Source: Gnetum montanum
Lineage: Eukaryota; Streptophyta; Gnetopsida; Gnetales; Gnetaceae
Reading direction: 5' to 3'
DNA: 64,000 bases
Assembly (NCBI GenBank): GCA_015680685.1
Contig: MNCI01003034.1
Span: 179,859-243,858, forward strand
Under the pieces are notes generated by a model. It saw only the letters and a list, made by a program, of their open reading frames with translations, was not told the origin of the DNA and searched no databases. Below are positions 45,321 to 57,729 of the stretch, in pieces. Made by a program: the position numbers and the translations under genes. Each line of letters begins with the position of its first letter. Position 1 is the stretch's first letter.

Positions 45321-46151
45321 TTGAGCTTGTACGACCTGGTAATGACTTCCACTGCACACTATGAGGCTTTGGTTCACATGTTAACAACCATACTAGTCGA
45401 CGAGAACATGCCAGAAGAGGAGAAAGCAATCCATTCGATCATGCTTCCTTCTATGCCTGAAGAACTAAAGCCATCCCAATTGACATTTTGTGACAACTCC
45501 ATTAGGGAAAACCCTAGAAAGGGTCAGGTAACAATAGCACCCCTATTCATCACAATTCGGGTTGACCAGCATAAGATCCGAAGAGTACATGTTGATGACG
45601 AGGCTGCTACGAATGTCATCCCATTCCCCAAGGTGGATAAAATGGGTTTGGTAGACCAAATCAAACCCATGAAAATTTCATGTTTGAAGTCATTCAATAG
45701 GGCATGAGTAGTGGTGAAAGGCACCGTTCACATTGACTTCGTGGCAGGGGACTAGTTCCCCACAAGTGTGATGTTTATCATGGTGGAAGAGATGCCTGGG
45801 TTTAACCTGATCTTGGGGAGGTCGTGGTTAGCCCAAATCAGGGCCGTCTCTTCATCCATACATCAGGAGATCCATATACCTTACGTAGACAAGGAGGTGG
45901 TGATCCACAGTGATGAGATGACAACCCATGCAATAAATAACATAGATATGGAGCAAGGTTCAGAGGTCATAACCTCTGAGAATGAGGCACCTATTTCTGC
46001 CAATACTAACTATTTGACAAAAGAGCTGATCCAACATGCTGGCTCAAAAAATGAAACTGTGTGGGCTGAGTTTCCTTTTAAAGTGGTATATGATGATGTA
46101 GAAGAATACCACAATAAAGCCTCTCAGCCTTACATGTCACAAAACCCATGA
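45321..46151 (+). pseudogene. R6 aspartic protease
   Basis: 45321-45707 encodes VHVDDEAATNVIPFPKVDKM, equivalent to R4's HVDDGAAKNVIPF; the Gly of the active site is now Glu. After a shift, 45768-46151 encodes MVEEMPGFNLILGRSWLAQI and SSIHQEIHIPYVDKEVVIHS, the usual LILGRxWL end of retropepsins. It ends at a stop at 46151. The likely splice donor of the protease-RT intron is near here; I could not settle its exact site. Confidence 0.83.
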
Positions 46152-46429
46152 TGGGTTAGAAAGTAGTTGCGAGGATGATTGTTACTCGTGTAGCGTAACA
46201 ACTCCATTGCTCCTTACCCAATTAACATCCATTATACACTTATTTCTTGTTTGTTTCACATTCATTCATCTATGCTAAGCGTCTAACTTTTTTTAACCAT
46301 TCACATGTCCTTCATTTGCATTACGCCACGGCCCGCTAAGCCCTAAAACTGGAAAAAATTTCTGTTTGCATTACGCCACAGCGCACTAAGGCCTAAAATT
46401 GGCAAAAAATTTTCTTTACCATCATCATC

Positions 46430-46560
46430 ATGGCCTGAAATGGCCTAAAACTAGCCAAAACTAGCCATGGCCCAACATTACCTAAAACTAGCGATGACCC
46501 GAAACGGCCTTAAACTATCGTTACGTCCCGAAATGGCCTAAAACTAAGACAAGACATTCC
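46430..46560 (+). repeat. R6 intron-edge repeat, protease side
   Basis: Five or so units with GGCCTAAAACTAGC-like cores. In element sense this has the same direction as the repeats in R3 and R4. Confidence 0.65.
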
Positions 46561-46852
46561 TACCAAATTCAATTCACAAATAAAAAGAGAATAAGATAGG
46601 ATAAAAATAGATAGAACATGTAACACATGAGAAAAATAGATCTCTTCGCATTCCAATTCTTCTTTCATAAATTGATAATGTTTGTAACATTTCTTCAATT
46701 CAAATAAAAGGGTCAGCTACTACGCTATGACCCTTTGCCCATTCCACCATCTCCTACTTTAGTAGGCCCCATATTTTCACCTGAATCTTGCACCATAAAA
46801 ATGAAATAGTTAGTTAAATCTACAATGAAGAATCATACAAAAGAAATTATCA

Positions 46853-49800
46853 CTACGCTGAAGGATTATTGACCCGAGATGGCCCCATGTTTGTTTCAGG
46901 GTGTATCTGATCCATGCCTGCCACTAGGCGTTGTAAGATCTCCTCTGTGATGTCAGCCCAATTCCTATCACCTAAATTAGCACTTATAGCAACTTTCTCC
47001 TTCTCTACAAATGTCAATCTTGGAGGTCCAGGAGAAAAGGCAAGAATGGCGGTCTCACCCATAGGAAAAGTCACTTCCCTTTTGGGTGACTCACTCACTG
47101 TCACCTATTGCATGAACCTATCGTAAGCCCTAGAAGCACCAATAACATCAAGGAATACCTTGTGAGTATGTAACTTGACTTAGGAATCCTTGTATTGGTT
47201 ACGATAGGTGGCATGCTCTAACTTATACATATGCTTGTGATATTTTTTTTGTTTTCCCCCATTCGTAAACCTTGGTACTGTAATCTTTCCAATCATGGTT
47301 CTTCTAGGCCAATAGGACCATCTGCATGTGCTACTCTATTATCACATAGGTGGCATCATTCTTATGCCACACAACCATCCAATACCTAGCATAGTTAATG
47401 ACTACCCTATGCCAACTGCCATCATTGGTATCTCGGGCCAATAGAAATTCATTCCTAGAATGGAGATCTCCTACCTCAGTGGTCAAGTTTATCTTCTCCT
47501 TCTCAAGCCTCTGGACCTGCTTCCAAAGGTGTTCATTCATGCACCTGCATTCCCACAAGGAGTGTGCCAAGTACAAAACACATTGGCTTACCTCATTGTA
47601 CACGTGAAGAGACGCTTCGGTCACCTCCAACGGAAATGCAGGCACAACATTAACCTTAACTACCCTCTTAGGATCCCAGTTGAGATGAGAAGCTACCAAC
47701 CACACAAAAGAAAATATACATTAGTCATAGAAGCATATAAAATGTAATAACAATGTAGAGTCTAGCATAGCATCTTAGCTTACCCACTTCTGGGTCGACC
47801 TGCCTTACACGATTAATCATGTCATTGACTACCCCTTCCATAAAAGTAAATTTATCAAGGGTTTTAGTCCATGGTCATAAGCAGATCGAGGATGGGCCGT
47901 GGGTATCAATAGTGGTATCAGCTACACAGTAAAACATGTTAGTTAAAATGGAGAGAATCATAATAGGATTGATGAATAGCATAAATGATAGTGTAAAGCT
48001 CCTACCCAACAAAACCTTAGGGGTGATAGCAAGGGGGTCACCCATCGGCACATTGTCAAATATGTGATCAAAATCACTAGCATCCAAATGAAGCCCCTCT
48101 CCTTCTAGCTGACCTAGTAACATAGTAGTTTCCTTGATGCTTATGTGCCCCTCTACCATTGAGCCACTCTCTATGAAAGGGTTTTCGACAAGGGCCTCAT
48201 CTTGGTTGCCAGGGGCCTTTTCATCATTAGTTGGAACCCTTTCTTTATCAAAAGGGGCCTCCTCCTCCTCCTCCTCCTCTTCATTGGTGGAGACCTCCTC
48301 CTTGCTCACCAAGGCCCCTTCTTCTTCAGAAAGGGCCTTCTCCTTTGTAGTCAGGGCCTCCTTGTTCGCACCAATCATCCCTGTTATAGGGGCCACCAAC
48401 TCTTCTCCCTCTTCTTCATCCTCCTCCACTGATAAAACATAGTCACAATTAGTACAATATACCAACCTGAATACGCTATTCTACACTACCTAGCATAACA
48501 CAACATAGCAAGTGTTAGACAATAAATAAATAAAAAACAAAATATAAAAGAAAAAAATGAATATTCACCAATGGGAGGTTGCACTCTACGAAGCTTAAAC
48601 TACAACTTCTTTCCCCTCTCTTTGTTAGTACGAGGGGTCTCGTCGATGAGGTGGAACCTCTTGCATTGTAGCCTAGTCATCACCGTCTCTGCAATGAGGC
48701 ATCCCCCCCCCCCCTCATCACACTACTAGTGGTAATGGGGGATGCCTCTCACACACTATCCTTGGCCCGAAAGTTTCATGCCACCTAATCTTTGGTCGTC
48801 ATCAAGAATGATTCCCTGATAGCTTCTCGAGGATCTTGAGATTGGGTGGTGTGGAAGACTTGGCAGATCCAAGGTTTGGAGATATAGCTACAATATTGTA
48901 ACACCCAGATCCCATTCTCAAAGACTACCAAGAATTTTGCAAAATGCCGAAGGAAAGCTATGAAGAAGGCATGGTGCACATTGAAATGGGATTCAAGCTT
49001 CCCACGAAGCTTGATCATTTCAACCTGCATGCCTTTGCAAAGGTGCTTGGCCCAATTGTAACAGGTCCCTTCTTCCATAACATCCATCATTATCCGAGCC
49101 TTCTCAATCCCAATGATTTTTCCTTGGAATAGTAGCTTTGAGAAGGCATGGGCATGGAAGACAAGGTAAAACATTTTGGCCACCCATAGCTTGGCTTTCT
49201 CGATATAAATCCCCTTTCAGCCTTTAACAGTCCCTAGCCACTCCTCAATGTCCTCTTGATTGTGTGCATCATTTTTGAATTTTTCTCCCATGGGGAGACC
49301 ATCAAAGGAGACACTAAAAAGATCTATGAACAAGTGATCATTGACATCAATTACCACATGCACACCATGAATACGTGTGTGGAAGCGATCCACCTTTTCG
49401 AAGAAGGAGTCAGCCAAGGAAAGCATCTCGGTAGGCAGGACACTTGGGTTAACCGCCAAAAATAATTCCATAAGCCTGACCTCCTGAAGATTATGGACCA
49501 GCATGGTTGGGGCCCCATTGTAGAGCTAGCACTGGCTCTCCTCCACCTCCTCATACTTAAAGAAGAGGTTGGTCTCGTCACACCCGAAGACAATTATAGT
49601 CACCTCCAAGGCTTTCTTCACTATTAAAATGATTCGCAAATAAAAAATAAAGAAAAAAAATAGAAAGAGGGTTAACAAAATGTAAGCATTACTCAAGCAT
49701 TTAGTAGTGAATTTACACTCTAGCGTACTAGATTTGAATGCCATGGGAAATGGTGGGAGATCCACCAAAACATCTTTGACGGTGAGTGGCCTGAGGGATG

Positions 49801-50543
49801 CCCATTCCCTATCCAACCAACCAAATTCCTTGCATTTCCCATAAAATTGGGAATACCAAGTTGGATAGGTTTTGAACTCATCCCCAAATTGGCCTATCAC
49901 ACTGAGACACACATTCCTAGTGGAGGAAAACTCCCGCAGGGCCATTTGTGCTAATGCCAAGGCATTCGTGTCACCATGAAAACTACTCTTGTCAATAAAA
50001 AACCTAGTAGTACAAAAAGTGAACATATGCAATGTTAACACTTGTGTCTACTGTAGCATGGATTACATAATGAAATACCTTCACAGAACTCACCCACCAG
50101 CATAGTAAACGGTTCCAGGTGGGTTGTGAAAGCAGGTGCCCAGGTGGCAGCCAACAAACAATGTATTGTATAAGTGGAAACACTTATACTTAGGCATCTC
50201 CCAAATCCAACTTAAGCATCTTAGGCCTTTTGGACATTAGTTGAAACCTTCTGCCTACTCCTCCCTGATTGACCCATCAATCAAACATTTCAGAAAACCC
50301 CAATTTACCCTAGGTAATAGGGTTTCTGTGATTGTAGCTACTATCTCCACTAACAAGTGTGACCAAACGATCACACTAAAGTGTTGGAGGAGGAACTATA
50401 GGAAGTCTCGTGCACCCTCCTAGAACTAGACCACCTGCTGCTCCACATGTGCATGGGGGGGAGGAACATTGGCCACTAGTTTGCTGAGGTAGCACAAGAC
50501 TCCTACAATTTCTAGGATAATCAAAATGGATCTCAACATAACC
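46853..50543 (-). pseudogene. R6 antisense multi-exon gene (unrecognised protein)
   Basis: Lies opposite R6, inside the protease-RT gap. From the N-terminus: exon 50543-50094 (VMLRSILIILEIVGVLCYLS; FSVIVWSHLLVEIVATITET; NPPGTVYYAGG; donor GTGAGT); exon 50003-49717 (FGDEFKTYPTWYSQFYGKCK; donor GTAAAT); a long part to about 48785 (ADSFFEKVDRFHTRIHGV; HFAKFLVVFENGIWVLQYCS; KPWICQVFH); an acidic exon near 48440-48000 with Glu runs from a CTC repeat; exon about 47695-47331 (SHLNWDPKRVV; coiled-coil-like VQRLEKEKINLTTEVGDLHS); and the C-terminus 47104-46853. It aligns with R4, R5 and R7 copies. About 700 residues in total is my estimate. Long open pieces remain but stops are present. No family recognised. 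Confidence 0.78.
48245..48300. repeat. CTC trinucleotide tract
   Basis: About eight CTC units and close variants. On the minus strand they encode a Glu run in the acidic exon of the antisense gene. Confidence 0.8.
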
Positions 50544-51099
50544 TTGCTCCAACGAAGAAAAAAACGTTAGCATTGTGCACAAGCAAAGTTTATGCGTAGT
50601 GTTGCATAACCCTCTTATTACATATAGAATAGCATGGCATTTTCATTTTACCGTAGCAAGATTTTGAAGTCACAAAAAAATATATAATAAAAATAAAAAT
50701 AAAAATAAAATAAACAAATGTATGCAAACAAACGACAAAGAAAGCTTCACAGCGTAGCAAGATCATCAAACTGCACACAATGCAACAATGCTTGGATAAT
50801 GTGTAATGTAGTAGACATGCAATAATGCAATGAGACAATCAACACATTACTATAATGAGCACAACCATATAACAAGTTTAACAAATTAGGCAATGCAGCC
50901 ATATTACAAACTTTACAATGTAACAATATGACAAGCCTACTAAACCTTGCAACGTATGACCACACTAGAATAAAAAGCATTACAGAGTGCAACAAGTAAG
51001 AGTTTGCTACACTATAGCTATCCCAACCATAATTTGAATGTACAAAATAACTCACGTTGTACTGCATCAAACACGTTTCTCACTTGTCAAATCACGTAG

Positions 51100-51830
51100 A
51101 AGGGTAGAACCCTCTTGAAAGCGGCATGCTATGCTAGCCATGTGCTAGGCTGCGTAGGCTCGCCCAAACCCCTGCAACAAGGTAGTTGCAACAAAGGCGG
51201 CCAAGGCAATACCACATGCATCTGTAGCACAACATCCATATAGCTTCTGTGGACAACCAGTGATGGTGGTAGCATAGTGGCCAAAATGGTGGCCAAAACG
51301 ATGGCAAAAGAATGTGAAGTTTAACAATAACAATTTTAGAAGTCTAAACAATAAAGGCAACATAGGAACTTATCGAGAGGATGGAGTCTCCTCCTACACT
51401 ACAATGCACACCTAAGTTAGGCACCCCAAAGTGTCCTTGATTTTTTCCACTTTAGCAAGTCCTCGATGCTTACGTTCACCTTTAGGTACCATCATTTCCC
51501 TTACAGATGCTATCGGTTGCTATGCTACGCTGTTTTGCTTTCTCTTAGCACAATCGCACTACACTCTGGATGTGGGCTCTATGCTTTGATGACAAAAATG
51601 ACAAGTTTACTAGGAGTAAACCCCTATTTATAGTTGACGCGGTGAAAAGAAATTGCCATTTTTGCACCCCAAGTAATGTGGGATGCCCTATGTAGCATAG
51701 CACTAGCATGTCATACGTCTATGATAGCATAGCATTCCTATTCACAAATAGGTGGGGCCCAACCAAAAACTTCACCTCACCTTAAATCAGAAGCCTACCC
51801 TTGCAAAGCCTGCATGCCATGATTTGCAAA
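51100..51830 (-). promoter_or_regulatory. R6 antisense gene upstream region with LTR-type words
   Basis: Contains TGCTATGCTACGCTG (near 51518), ATGTAGCATAGCACTAGC (near 51690) and GATAGCATAGCATTCC (near 51723), the words of this element's own LTR. A possible first exon starting at an ATG near 51495 reads MMVPKGERKHRGLAKVEKIK, basic and open, but is unsupported by the other copies. Exact promoter unknown. Confidence 0.5.
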
Positions 51831-52300
51831 GACCTTAAACTAATGGCTTTACCCAAAATAATAATAATAAAATATACCTGTCCATAGTCCAGAAAGACCT
51901 TAAACTAGCAACCTCATCTAAAAATATACCACGGTCCACAAAGACCTTAAACTAGTAACTTCATCTAAAAGCCTGTTCACGGTCTACAAAGACCTTAAAC
52001 TAGCAACCTCATTTGAAAACCTATGCACTACGGTCTTCAAAGACCTTAAACTAGTAACATTCATCAACATGCTAATGGTCTACAAAGACCTTAAACTAGC
52101 AACCTCATTTGAAAACCTATGCACTACGGTCTTCAAAGACCTTAAACTAGTAACATTCATCAACATGTTAATGGTCTACAAAGACCTTAAACTAGTAACA
52201 TTACCTCTTACAACCTGTTAATGGTCTTCCATGACCTTAAACTAGCACACCTAGCATCAGTTGCATATTCAAATCTACTTACAGTTTGCCAAGACCTTAA
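51830..52300 (+). repeat. R6 intron-edge repeat, RT side
   Basis: Nine or ten units of about 45-50 bp, core GTCTACAAAGACCTTAAACTAG followed by a variable AT-rich part. A segment of about 95 bp near 51990 recurs almost identically near 52085, so part of the array expanded recently. Confidence 0.85.
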
Positions 52301-52406
52301 ATTCGTAATCTACGAATGTAGCCTAATGTGTGAAAATCATTGCATGTTTCATTATATTTACTATTATGCAATATAGCTTCAACCAGGTATCACTTGACCA
52401 AGCTTC

Positions 52407-52421
52407 TTCTTATTGTGGTAG
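52407..52421 (+). promoter_or_regulatory. Candidate 3' splice site before R6 RT
   Basis: TTCTTATTGTGGTAG, with AG at 52420-52421, ten bases before the ATG at 52432. It has a pyrimidine-rich start and corresponds to R4 24699-24700. Confidence 0.55.
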
Positions 52422-54109
52422 GTTGAACAAGATGGACATGCATCATGATCTACACTCACTGTTAACCTTAACGGGTCCTCATGGGAAGCTTGTAAGATAC
52501 CCGAACTTAGAATCGATAGACTAGGATGCATCAACTGATAACATTGTAGTGCCCTTGGAAGCATCCCTAGATTAGCCTAAAAACTTGGTCCAAGCCTTAG
52601 ACTTAGAGGCCAAGGATGTGACTAAGGACCCTCTCATCGAAGCACCAATAATGACATCCAGAGGGGAAACAAAAATGCTAAAGCTTAGTTTCCTGGTAGG
52701 TGAACAAATGCAAAAAGATGTATCTAGAGTTCTTCAACATAACGTTAAAGTATTCGCATGGTCTTACAATTACATGCCAGGTTTAGACCCATGACTAAGA
52801 CAACATAACATTGTATTGGACCCACATGTCAAACCGGTTAAGCAAAAGGCTCCAAAGGTTAAGCCAGAAATCATGCTACCCATACGTGATAAAATCATTA
52901 AGCTATACTAAGCAGGTTTCATTCGGGTGGTTGATTACTCGGAATGGGTGTTAAAAATTGTTGTAGTTTCTAAGAAAATTGGAGGGATATGAATCTATAT
53001 AGACTTCTGGGATTTGAACAAAGCAACGATTAAAGACAACTTCCCACTACCAAGTATCGACTAGCTTATTGACACTACGGTTGGGCATGCTTTACTATAT
53101 TTCATGGATGGGTTCTTCAATTACAATCAAATTCACATAAATCTAGAGCATCATTTAACAACTACATTCATGACCCCTTGGGGTACCTTTTGTTACACTA
53201 TGATGCCTTTTGATCTAAAGAACGCTGGAGCAACCTACCAATGAGCCATAACCTACATATTCAGTAACTACCTCCTAGAGAGACTTAACAATTATGTGGA
53301 TGACATAGTGGTCAAGTCTAAGATAGCTATTGATCATCCCACCTATCTAGATGTAGTATTGAAATGTTTTCACAGGCATGAACTATGCCTTACTCCAAAG
53401 AAGTGTGTTTTCGGCATAAAAATCGGGTGCATGCTAGGGTTTGTAGTATCGGAAGCTGGGATACAAGTGGACCTTGAAAAAGTTAAGGCCATCATTAACC
53501 TAGCACCCCCTACTAACCTTAAATAATTGCATGGGTTGCAAGGTACAATACAATTCATCAAAATTTTTATAGTAAGGTTGATTGACAAGTTACACCCCAT
53601 GCAACACTTACTAAAAAAGGGGGTTAACTTCAAATGGAAAACACAATGCCAACAAGCCTTCGATGACTTGAAGAAATATCTTTTACACATCCTAACTATT
53701 TACCCACCATAGAGGGATAAGCCTTTCTACATCTACCTTGCTACCTCGGATACATCTATAGCGATGTTGTTATGCCAAAAGAGAAAGGATAGCTCTGAAA
53801 CCAAAATCTATTACTTGAGCCATGCATTGATAGCATATGAAGCCAAATACAATAAAGTGGAAAGGAATTGTCACTTTAGTGTTCGTGCTAAAAAAGTGAA
53901 GATACTACCTATTCCATAGTCAAGTGAACATCATATGCAAAAGTAATGTACTTTAGGCTATCATGAAAAACTTGTATGAAAGTTGCAAGATAGCTTGATG
54001 GAAACCAATAAAAGTGGAATTCGATTTACATTATGTGGTCCAATAATCAATGAAAGGCCAAGCGATAGCTACGTAGCTTGCAACCTCACCCATTGATAAT
54101 TGAGTAACT
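52422..54109 (+). pseudogene. R6 reverse transcriptase and first RNase H
   Basis: Starts MDMHHDLHSLLTLTGPHGK, equivalent to R4 MATKNILSILSLNGPYGE. Blocks in order: NLVQALDLEAKDVTKDPLIE, AGFIRVVDYSEWVLKIVVV, DLNKATIKDNFPLPSID, FNYNQIHINLEHHLTTTFMT, WGTFCYTMMPFDLKNAGATY, the intact catalytic YVDDIVVKSK near 53293, LTPKKCVFGIKIGCMLGFVV, then RNase H with PFYIYLATSDTSIAMLLCQK and YYLSHALIAYEAKYNKVERN. About seven single stops, several at former CAG or TGG codons, are the main defects. It ends where R7 is inserted. Confidence 0.88.
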
Positions 54110-55691
54110 TGTACTAACCTAAATCGTCAATGTAAGGTTGGAAGGAAAAACAAACACTGAAAGATCATTGGGCAGACACAGCTAACCCTGCCTTCACCCG
54201 AGGGTAAGCTAGAAAAGAAAATGAAGGAAGAGTACCTTGGATGGTCTACAAGCAAATCAACCAAGGACTTCCCCGAGCGTAAACTATAGTTTGCGCTGGG
54301 GTTATTGTAATTGATGTTTGAAACATAAATAGTACACAGGAAATGTAAACAAAAACGTGTACAAAATTGGTATTGTAAACAAAATGTAAATGGAATGTAA
54401 AATAGAGTAAACAGTATAATGGCTAGCAAAAATGAACTATATTGTATTCCTCATGAGAGATGTGCACCATTCAAAGAGTAGCTGCATGTGTGGATGGTAG
54501 GTCAAGTGCTAAGCCCTGGGGTGATGTGATCTATTTCAAAAGTGCTTGAATGCTAGGAGTCAAGTGTGCCCGAGTGCCCAAGGATTTCTGGTCTGAGTTT
54601 CCTAAGCCATCAACTTTCAACTTTTCCAACCCCATTTATGTGAATTGATAGGGTATTTATATTGTATTGACTACTGTAGGATGTTGATCTAAGTGGCTTT
54701 GTGGATATATGAGGCATCTTTGCCTGACCAGGACTTCCAAAGTGAGCTGATTTTACCTTGGCATGTCCTTAGCATGCTCATGTTGCACTCACACTGAACT
54801 CATGCTGCTAGCATGACCTCAGCGTGACCTCAGCGTGAGTGAGCCAGAATGACGTATTTTCACCAAATTTTGATTTTTGAAGCTTGTTTCTTGAGTGCAA
54901 CTATTGTCTAACTGTGTGGTTGACCTTAAGAATGATCTAAAAATCAAAAATTGAGCTTGAGATAACTTGTTTTACATCACATTTTGGTACCTCATGCTAG
55001 ACTCATGCTGCTAGCGTGAGTGCAGCATGACCATAGCATGAGCTACAAAAATTTGCAATTTTTGGACCTGAAATCGAGAATTTTGGAGGCGGAAATTTGA
55101 GGTTGTCAACAATGAACCTTGAGAATGACTTGCACCTTGGAAATCAAATCATTTTGACTCAATTTTGGACTCCAAAAGTTGCTCACACTGTACTCACACT
55201 GCTAGCATGACTTTAGTGTGAGTGTGAAAATGTGAACAATTTGTCTCAAAATTTGAATTNAGTCATGCTGGTAGTGTGAGTACAGTGTGAGCAACTTTTG
55301 GAGTCCAAAATTGAGTCAAAATGATTTGATTTCCAAGGTGCAANGTGCTCACGTTGTACTCACGTTGCCAACGTGACCTCAGCGTGACCATAGCGTGAGT
55401 GAGAAAATTTGCACTTTTTGACCTAAAATTTGAATCTTTGAATGTTGAAATTTTGAACTAGGCACAACAGTGACCCTTGAGAATGCCTTTCATCCTCAGA
55501 CTAAGCTACCTTTGACTGATGATATTTGGAGTTGCTCACATTGAAGGCAAGCTAGCTTGACAAGCCAAGTGTGAGCAAGCTAGCTTGAGCAAGTTGGGCC
55601 TGAGTTCCATGCGTTAGTCAAATTTTTTCTTCCCAAAAGCTAAAAGGGTCATTCTCATTTCAAAGTGTTAGGCCAAATTAGTTGTTTTTCA
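54110..55691 (-). repeat. R7 3' LTR
   Basis: About 1.58 kb with edges TGTACTAACC and TGTTTTTCA, matching R4's 5' LTR. A minus-strand ATAAATACCC TATA-like site is at 54651-54661. The stretch 55261-55343, between two single N bases, is inverted relative to the rest and probably reflects an assembly fault. Confidence 0.85.
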
Positions 55692-55708
55692 TTGGTCCCT
55701 CTTTGTTG
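55692..55708 (-). other. Candidate polypurine tract of R7
   Basis: Minus strand CAACAAAGAGGGACCAA directly before the LTR start. It matches R3's tract at 16334-16350. Confidence 0.7.
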
Positions 55709-57059
55709 ACATCTGGAGGAATCCACTCAAGAGGCATCGACAAAGAAGTGCAAAACACCATGAACAATCAAGCATCAAGCATTAACCATCGGCCCTTGGC
55801 TAGATGTCATCACACCATTTTCAAAAGTACATGGGATTGAGGGAATGTAGTTCAAGATACAAGGGGATTGGCTATAACTAGGGAAAGCCAGAAGTTGATC
55901 AAGGGTTATAATTGCTGCCAGATTTGTGGGAGAGGAATGCTCTCATGTGAATGAGATATATCTTTGATCCTTGTTGGTAGCTAGCTTTCAACAAACTCGG
56001 AGCCAAGACATAGGAGGTGTGTTCTTTGGAGAAACGGGACTCTTATAGAGTGTTTATGGGGCCTGTTGTAAACAACCAAAGCCACATGATGATATGCAAC
56101 ATGGTCTCTTTGAGACAGGAGTATCACTATTTTCTAAGACAATTGTCTTCTCGCCTGGGTCTTGTATGGGAATAGCCAATAGTCTTTGGTCTATGACATC
56201 GATGGGGTCATGAAGACCTTTTTTGTACATTTTTTTCTTTGACCTTTTTGTTCTTTTTCTCTTTGCTTTCTTGTTTCTTCTTTTCTTTTTGTTTTTGTTT
56301 TCTTTTATTTTTTGTTTTCTTTTGGGTCTTTTTGAAAGAGATTTCTTTTAGTGTTGTGCTCATGTTTGAGCACTTGCATTTTGTATCATGTACCATGTAC
56401 TATGTTTTGCATTGCAACTGCTTAGAGAATCACAACATGTAATAATGTATCAAGAGCTTTGAGGTGAGTAGGGTACAATGTATCTAGGGGATGTAATTGA
56501 ATGGGATAAGGGGGCATGATGGGGAAATAGGAAATGTATCAGGAGTAGGAAATGTACTTATGAACAAATTAATTAATCCAGTTACATGCGTCAGGAAGAA
56601 TGTGATACCTTGTCATCATGATGAAGTGCATCTATGCTCGAATGCCTCAGGTGTGTCATCCTGCAAACACAACTTCAAGAAGACAAGAAAAACACAAATG
56701 AATTGGTTAAATAAGAACTTTAAACAAGGAGATGGAGCCACTGCATGAAATTTAAAAGTAGATAGAATCATGGATAACATCAGCTTCATCAGGGTTCATG
56801 AGACAAATTATGCAGCAGTATAGCCAATTGCAGCAACATATCTTTTCAAGTATTGCCTGGTTGTTGATGATGTCATCAATTTATAGTCTTAACAGACTGT
56901 TGTGGGTTAGTTTCACATCATATCCCTTTGGATGGTGCCAATTTAGCATCGTAGCGGACTGTGAAGAGGCAAACCAGTTTATAGTCTTAGTGGATTCTGG
57001 ATGCTAGTTTCATGTCATGGTGAAAAAATGTGGTAGTTTAGCATCATACTGGACAGAGC
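55709..57059. other. R7 3' UTR, non-array part
   Basis: Non-coding and collinear with R3 16351-17690, including a T/C-rich stretch at 56220-56340. No gene seen. Confidence 0.7.
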
Positions 57060-57706
57060 TCTATGGTGTCATTTTATTTTCATGACCCCAAGATCATTCC
57101 ATGGTATCAGTTTTAAGTCATGATGCTAGGACTATTCTATGGTATCAGTTTTAAGTCATGATGCTAGGACTATTTTGTGGTATCGATTTTAAGTCATGAT
57201 GCTGGGACTGTTCTGTGGTATCAATTTAACGTCATGATGCCAGGATTGTTCTGTGGTATCAGTTTTAAGTCATGATGCTAGGACTATTCTATGGTATTAG
57301 TTTTAAGTCATGATGCTAGGACTTTTCTGTGGTATCAGGTTTAAGTCATTATGCCAGGATTGTTCTATGGTATCAGTTTTAAGTCATGATGCTAAGACTA
57401 TTCTGTGGTATTGATTTTAAGTCATGATGCTAGGACTATTCTATGCTATCAGTTTTAATTCATGATGCCAAGACTATTCTATGGTATCAATTTTAAGTCA
57501 TGATGTCAGGACTGTTCTATGCTATCAGTTTAAAGTCATGATGCCAGGACTATTCTGTGGTATTAGTTTTAAGTCATGATACCAGGACTATTCTATGGTA
57601 TTATTTTTAAGTCATGATGCTAGGACTATTCTATGGTATCAATTTTAAGTCATGATGCCAGGACTATTTTGTGGTATCAATTTTAAGTCATCATGCCAAG
57701 ACTGTT
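57060..57706 (-). repeat. R7 3' UTR tandem array, 38-bp units
   Basis: About 17 units of 38 bp with parts TGATGCTAGGACTATTCT and TGGTATCAGTTTTAAGTCA. Units differ by a few bases, so the array is old but regular. It lies just after the pol stop in element sense. R1 and R3 carry shorter versions. Confidence 0.92.
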
Positions 57707-57729
57707 CTGTACCTCAAGTTCATCAGACA

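Larger units (their letters stand above)
40340..54109 (+). mobile_element. R6: Tat-like retrotransposon carrying an antisense gene
   Basis: The only plus-strand element: 5' LTR (40340-42134), primer-binding site, gag (42382-45221), protease (45321-46151), a 6.2 kb gap with the antisense gene on the minus strand (46853-50543), and RT to RNase H (52422-54109). R7 is inserted at 54109/54110, so the rest of pol and the 3' LTR lie beyond the window. Its reading frames are longer than in the neighbours and gag is complete in domains. Confidence 0.85.

Noticed and set aside
56208-56396. Lys-rich minus-strand open frame
   Set aside because: It is the shadow of a T/C-rich stretch of the R7 3' UTR that is also in R3 (16920-16965).
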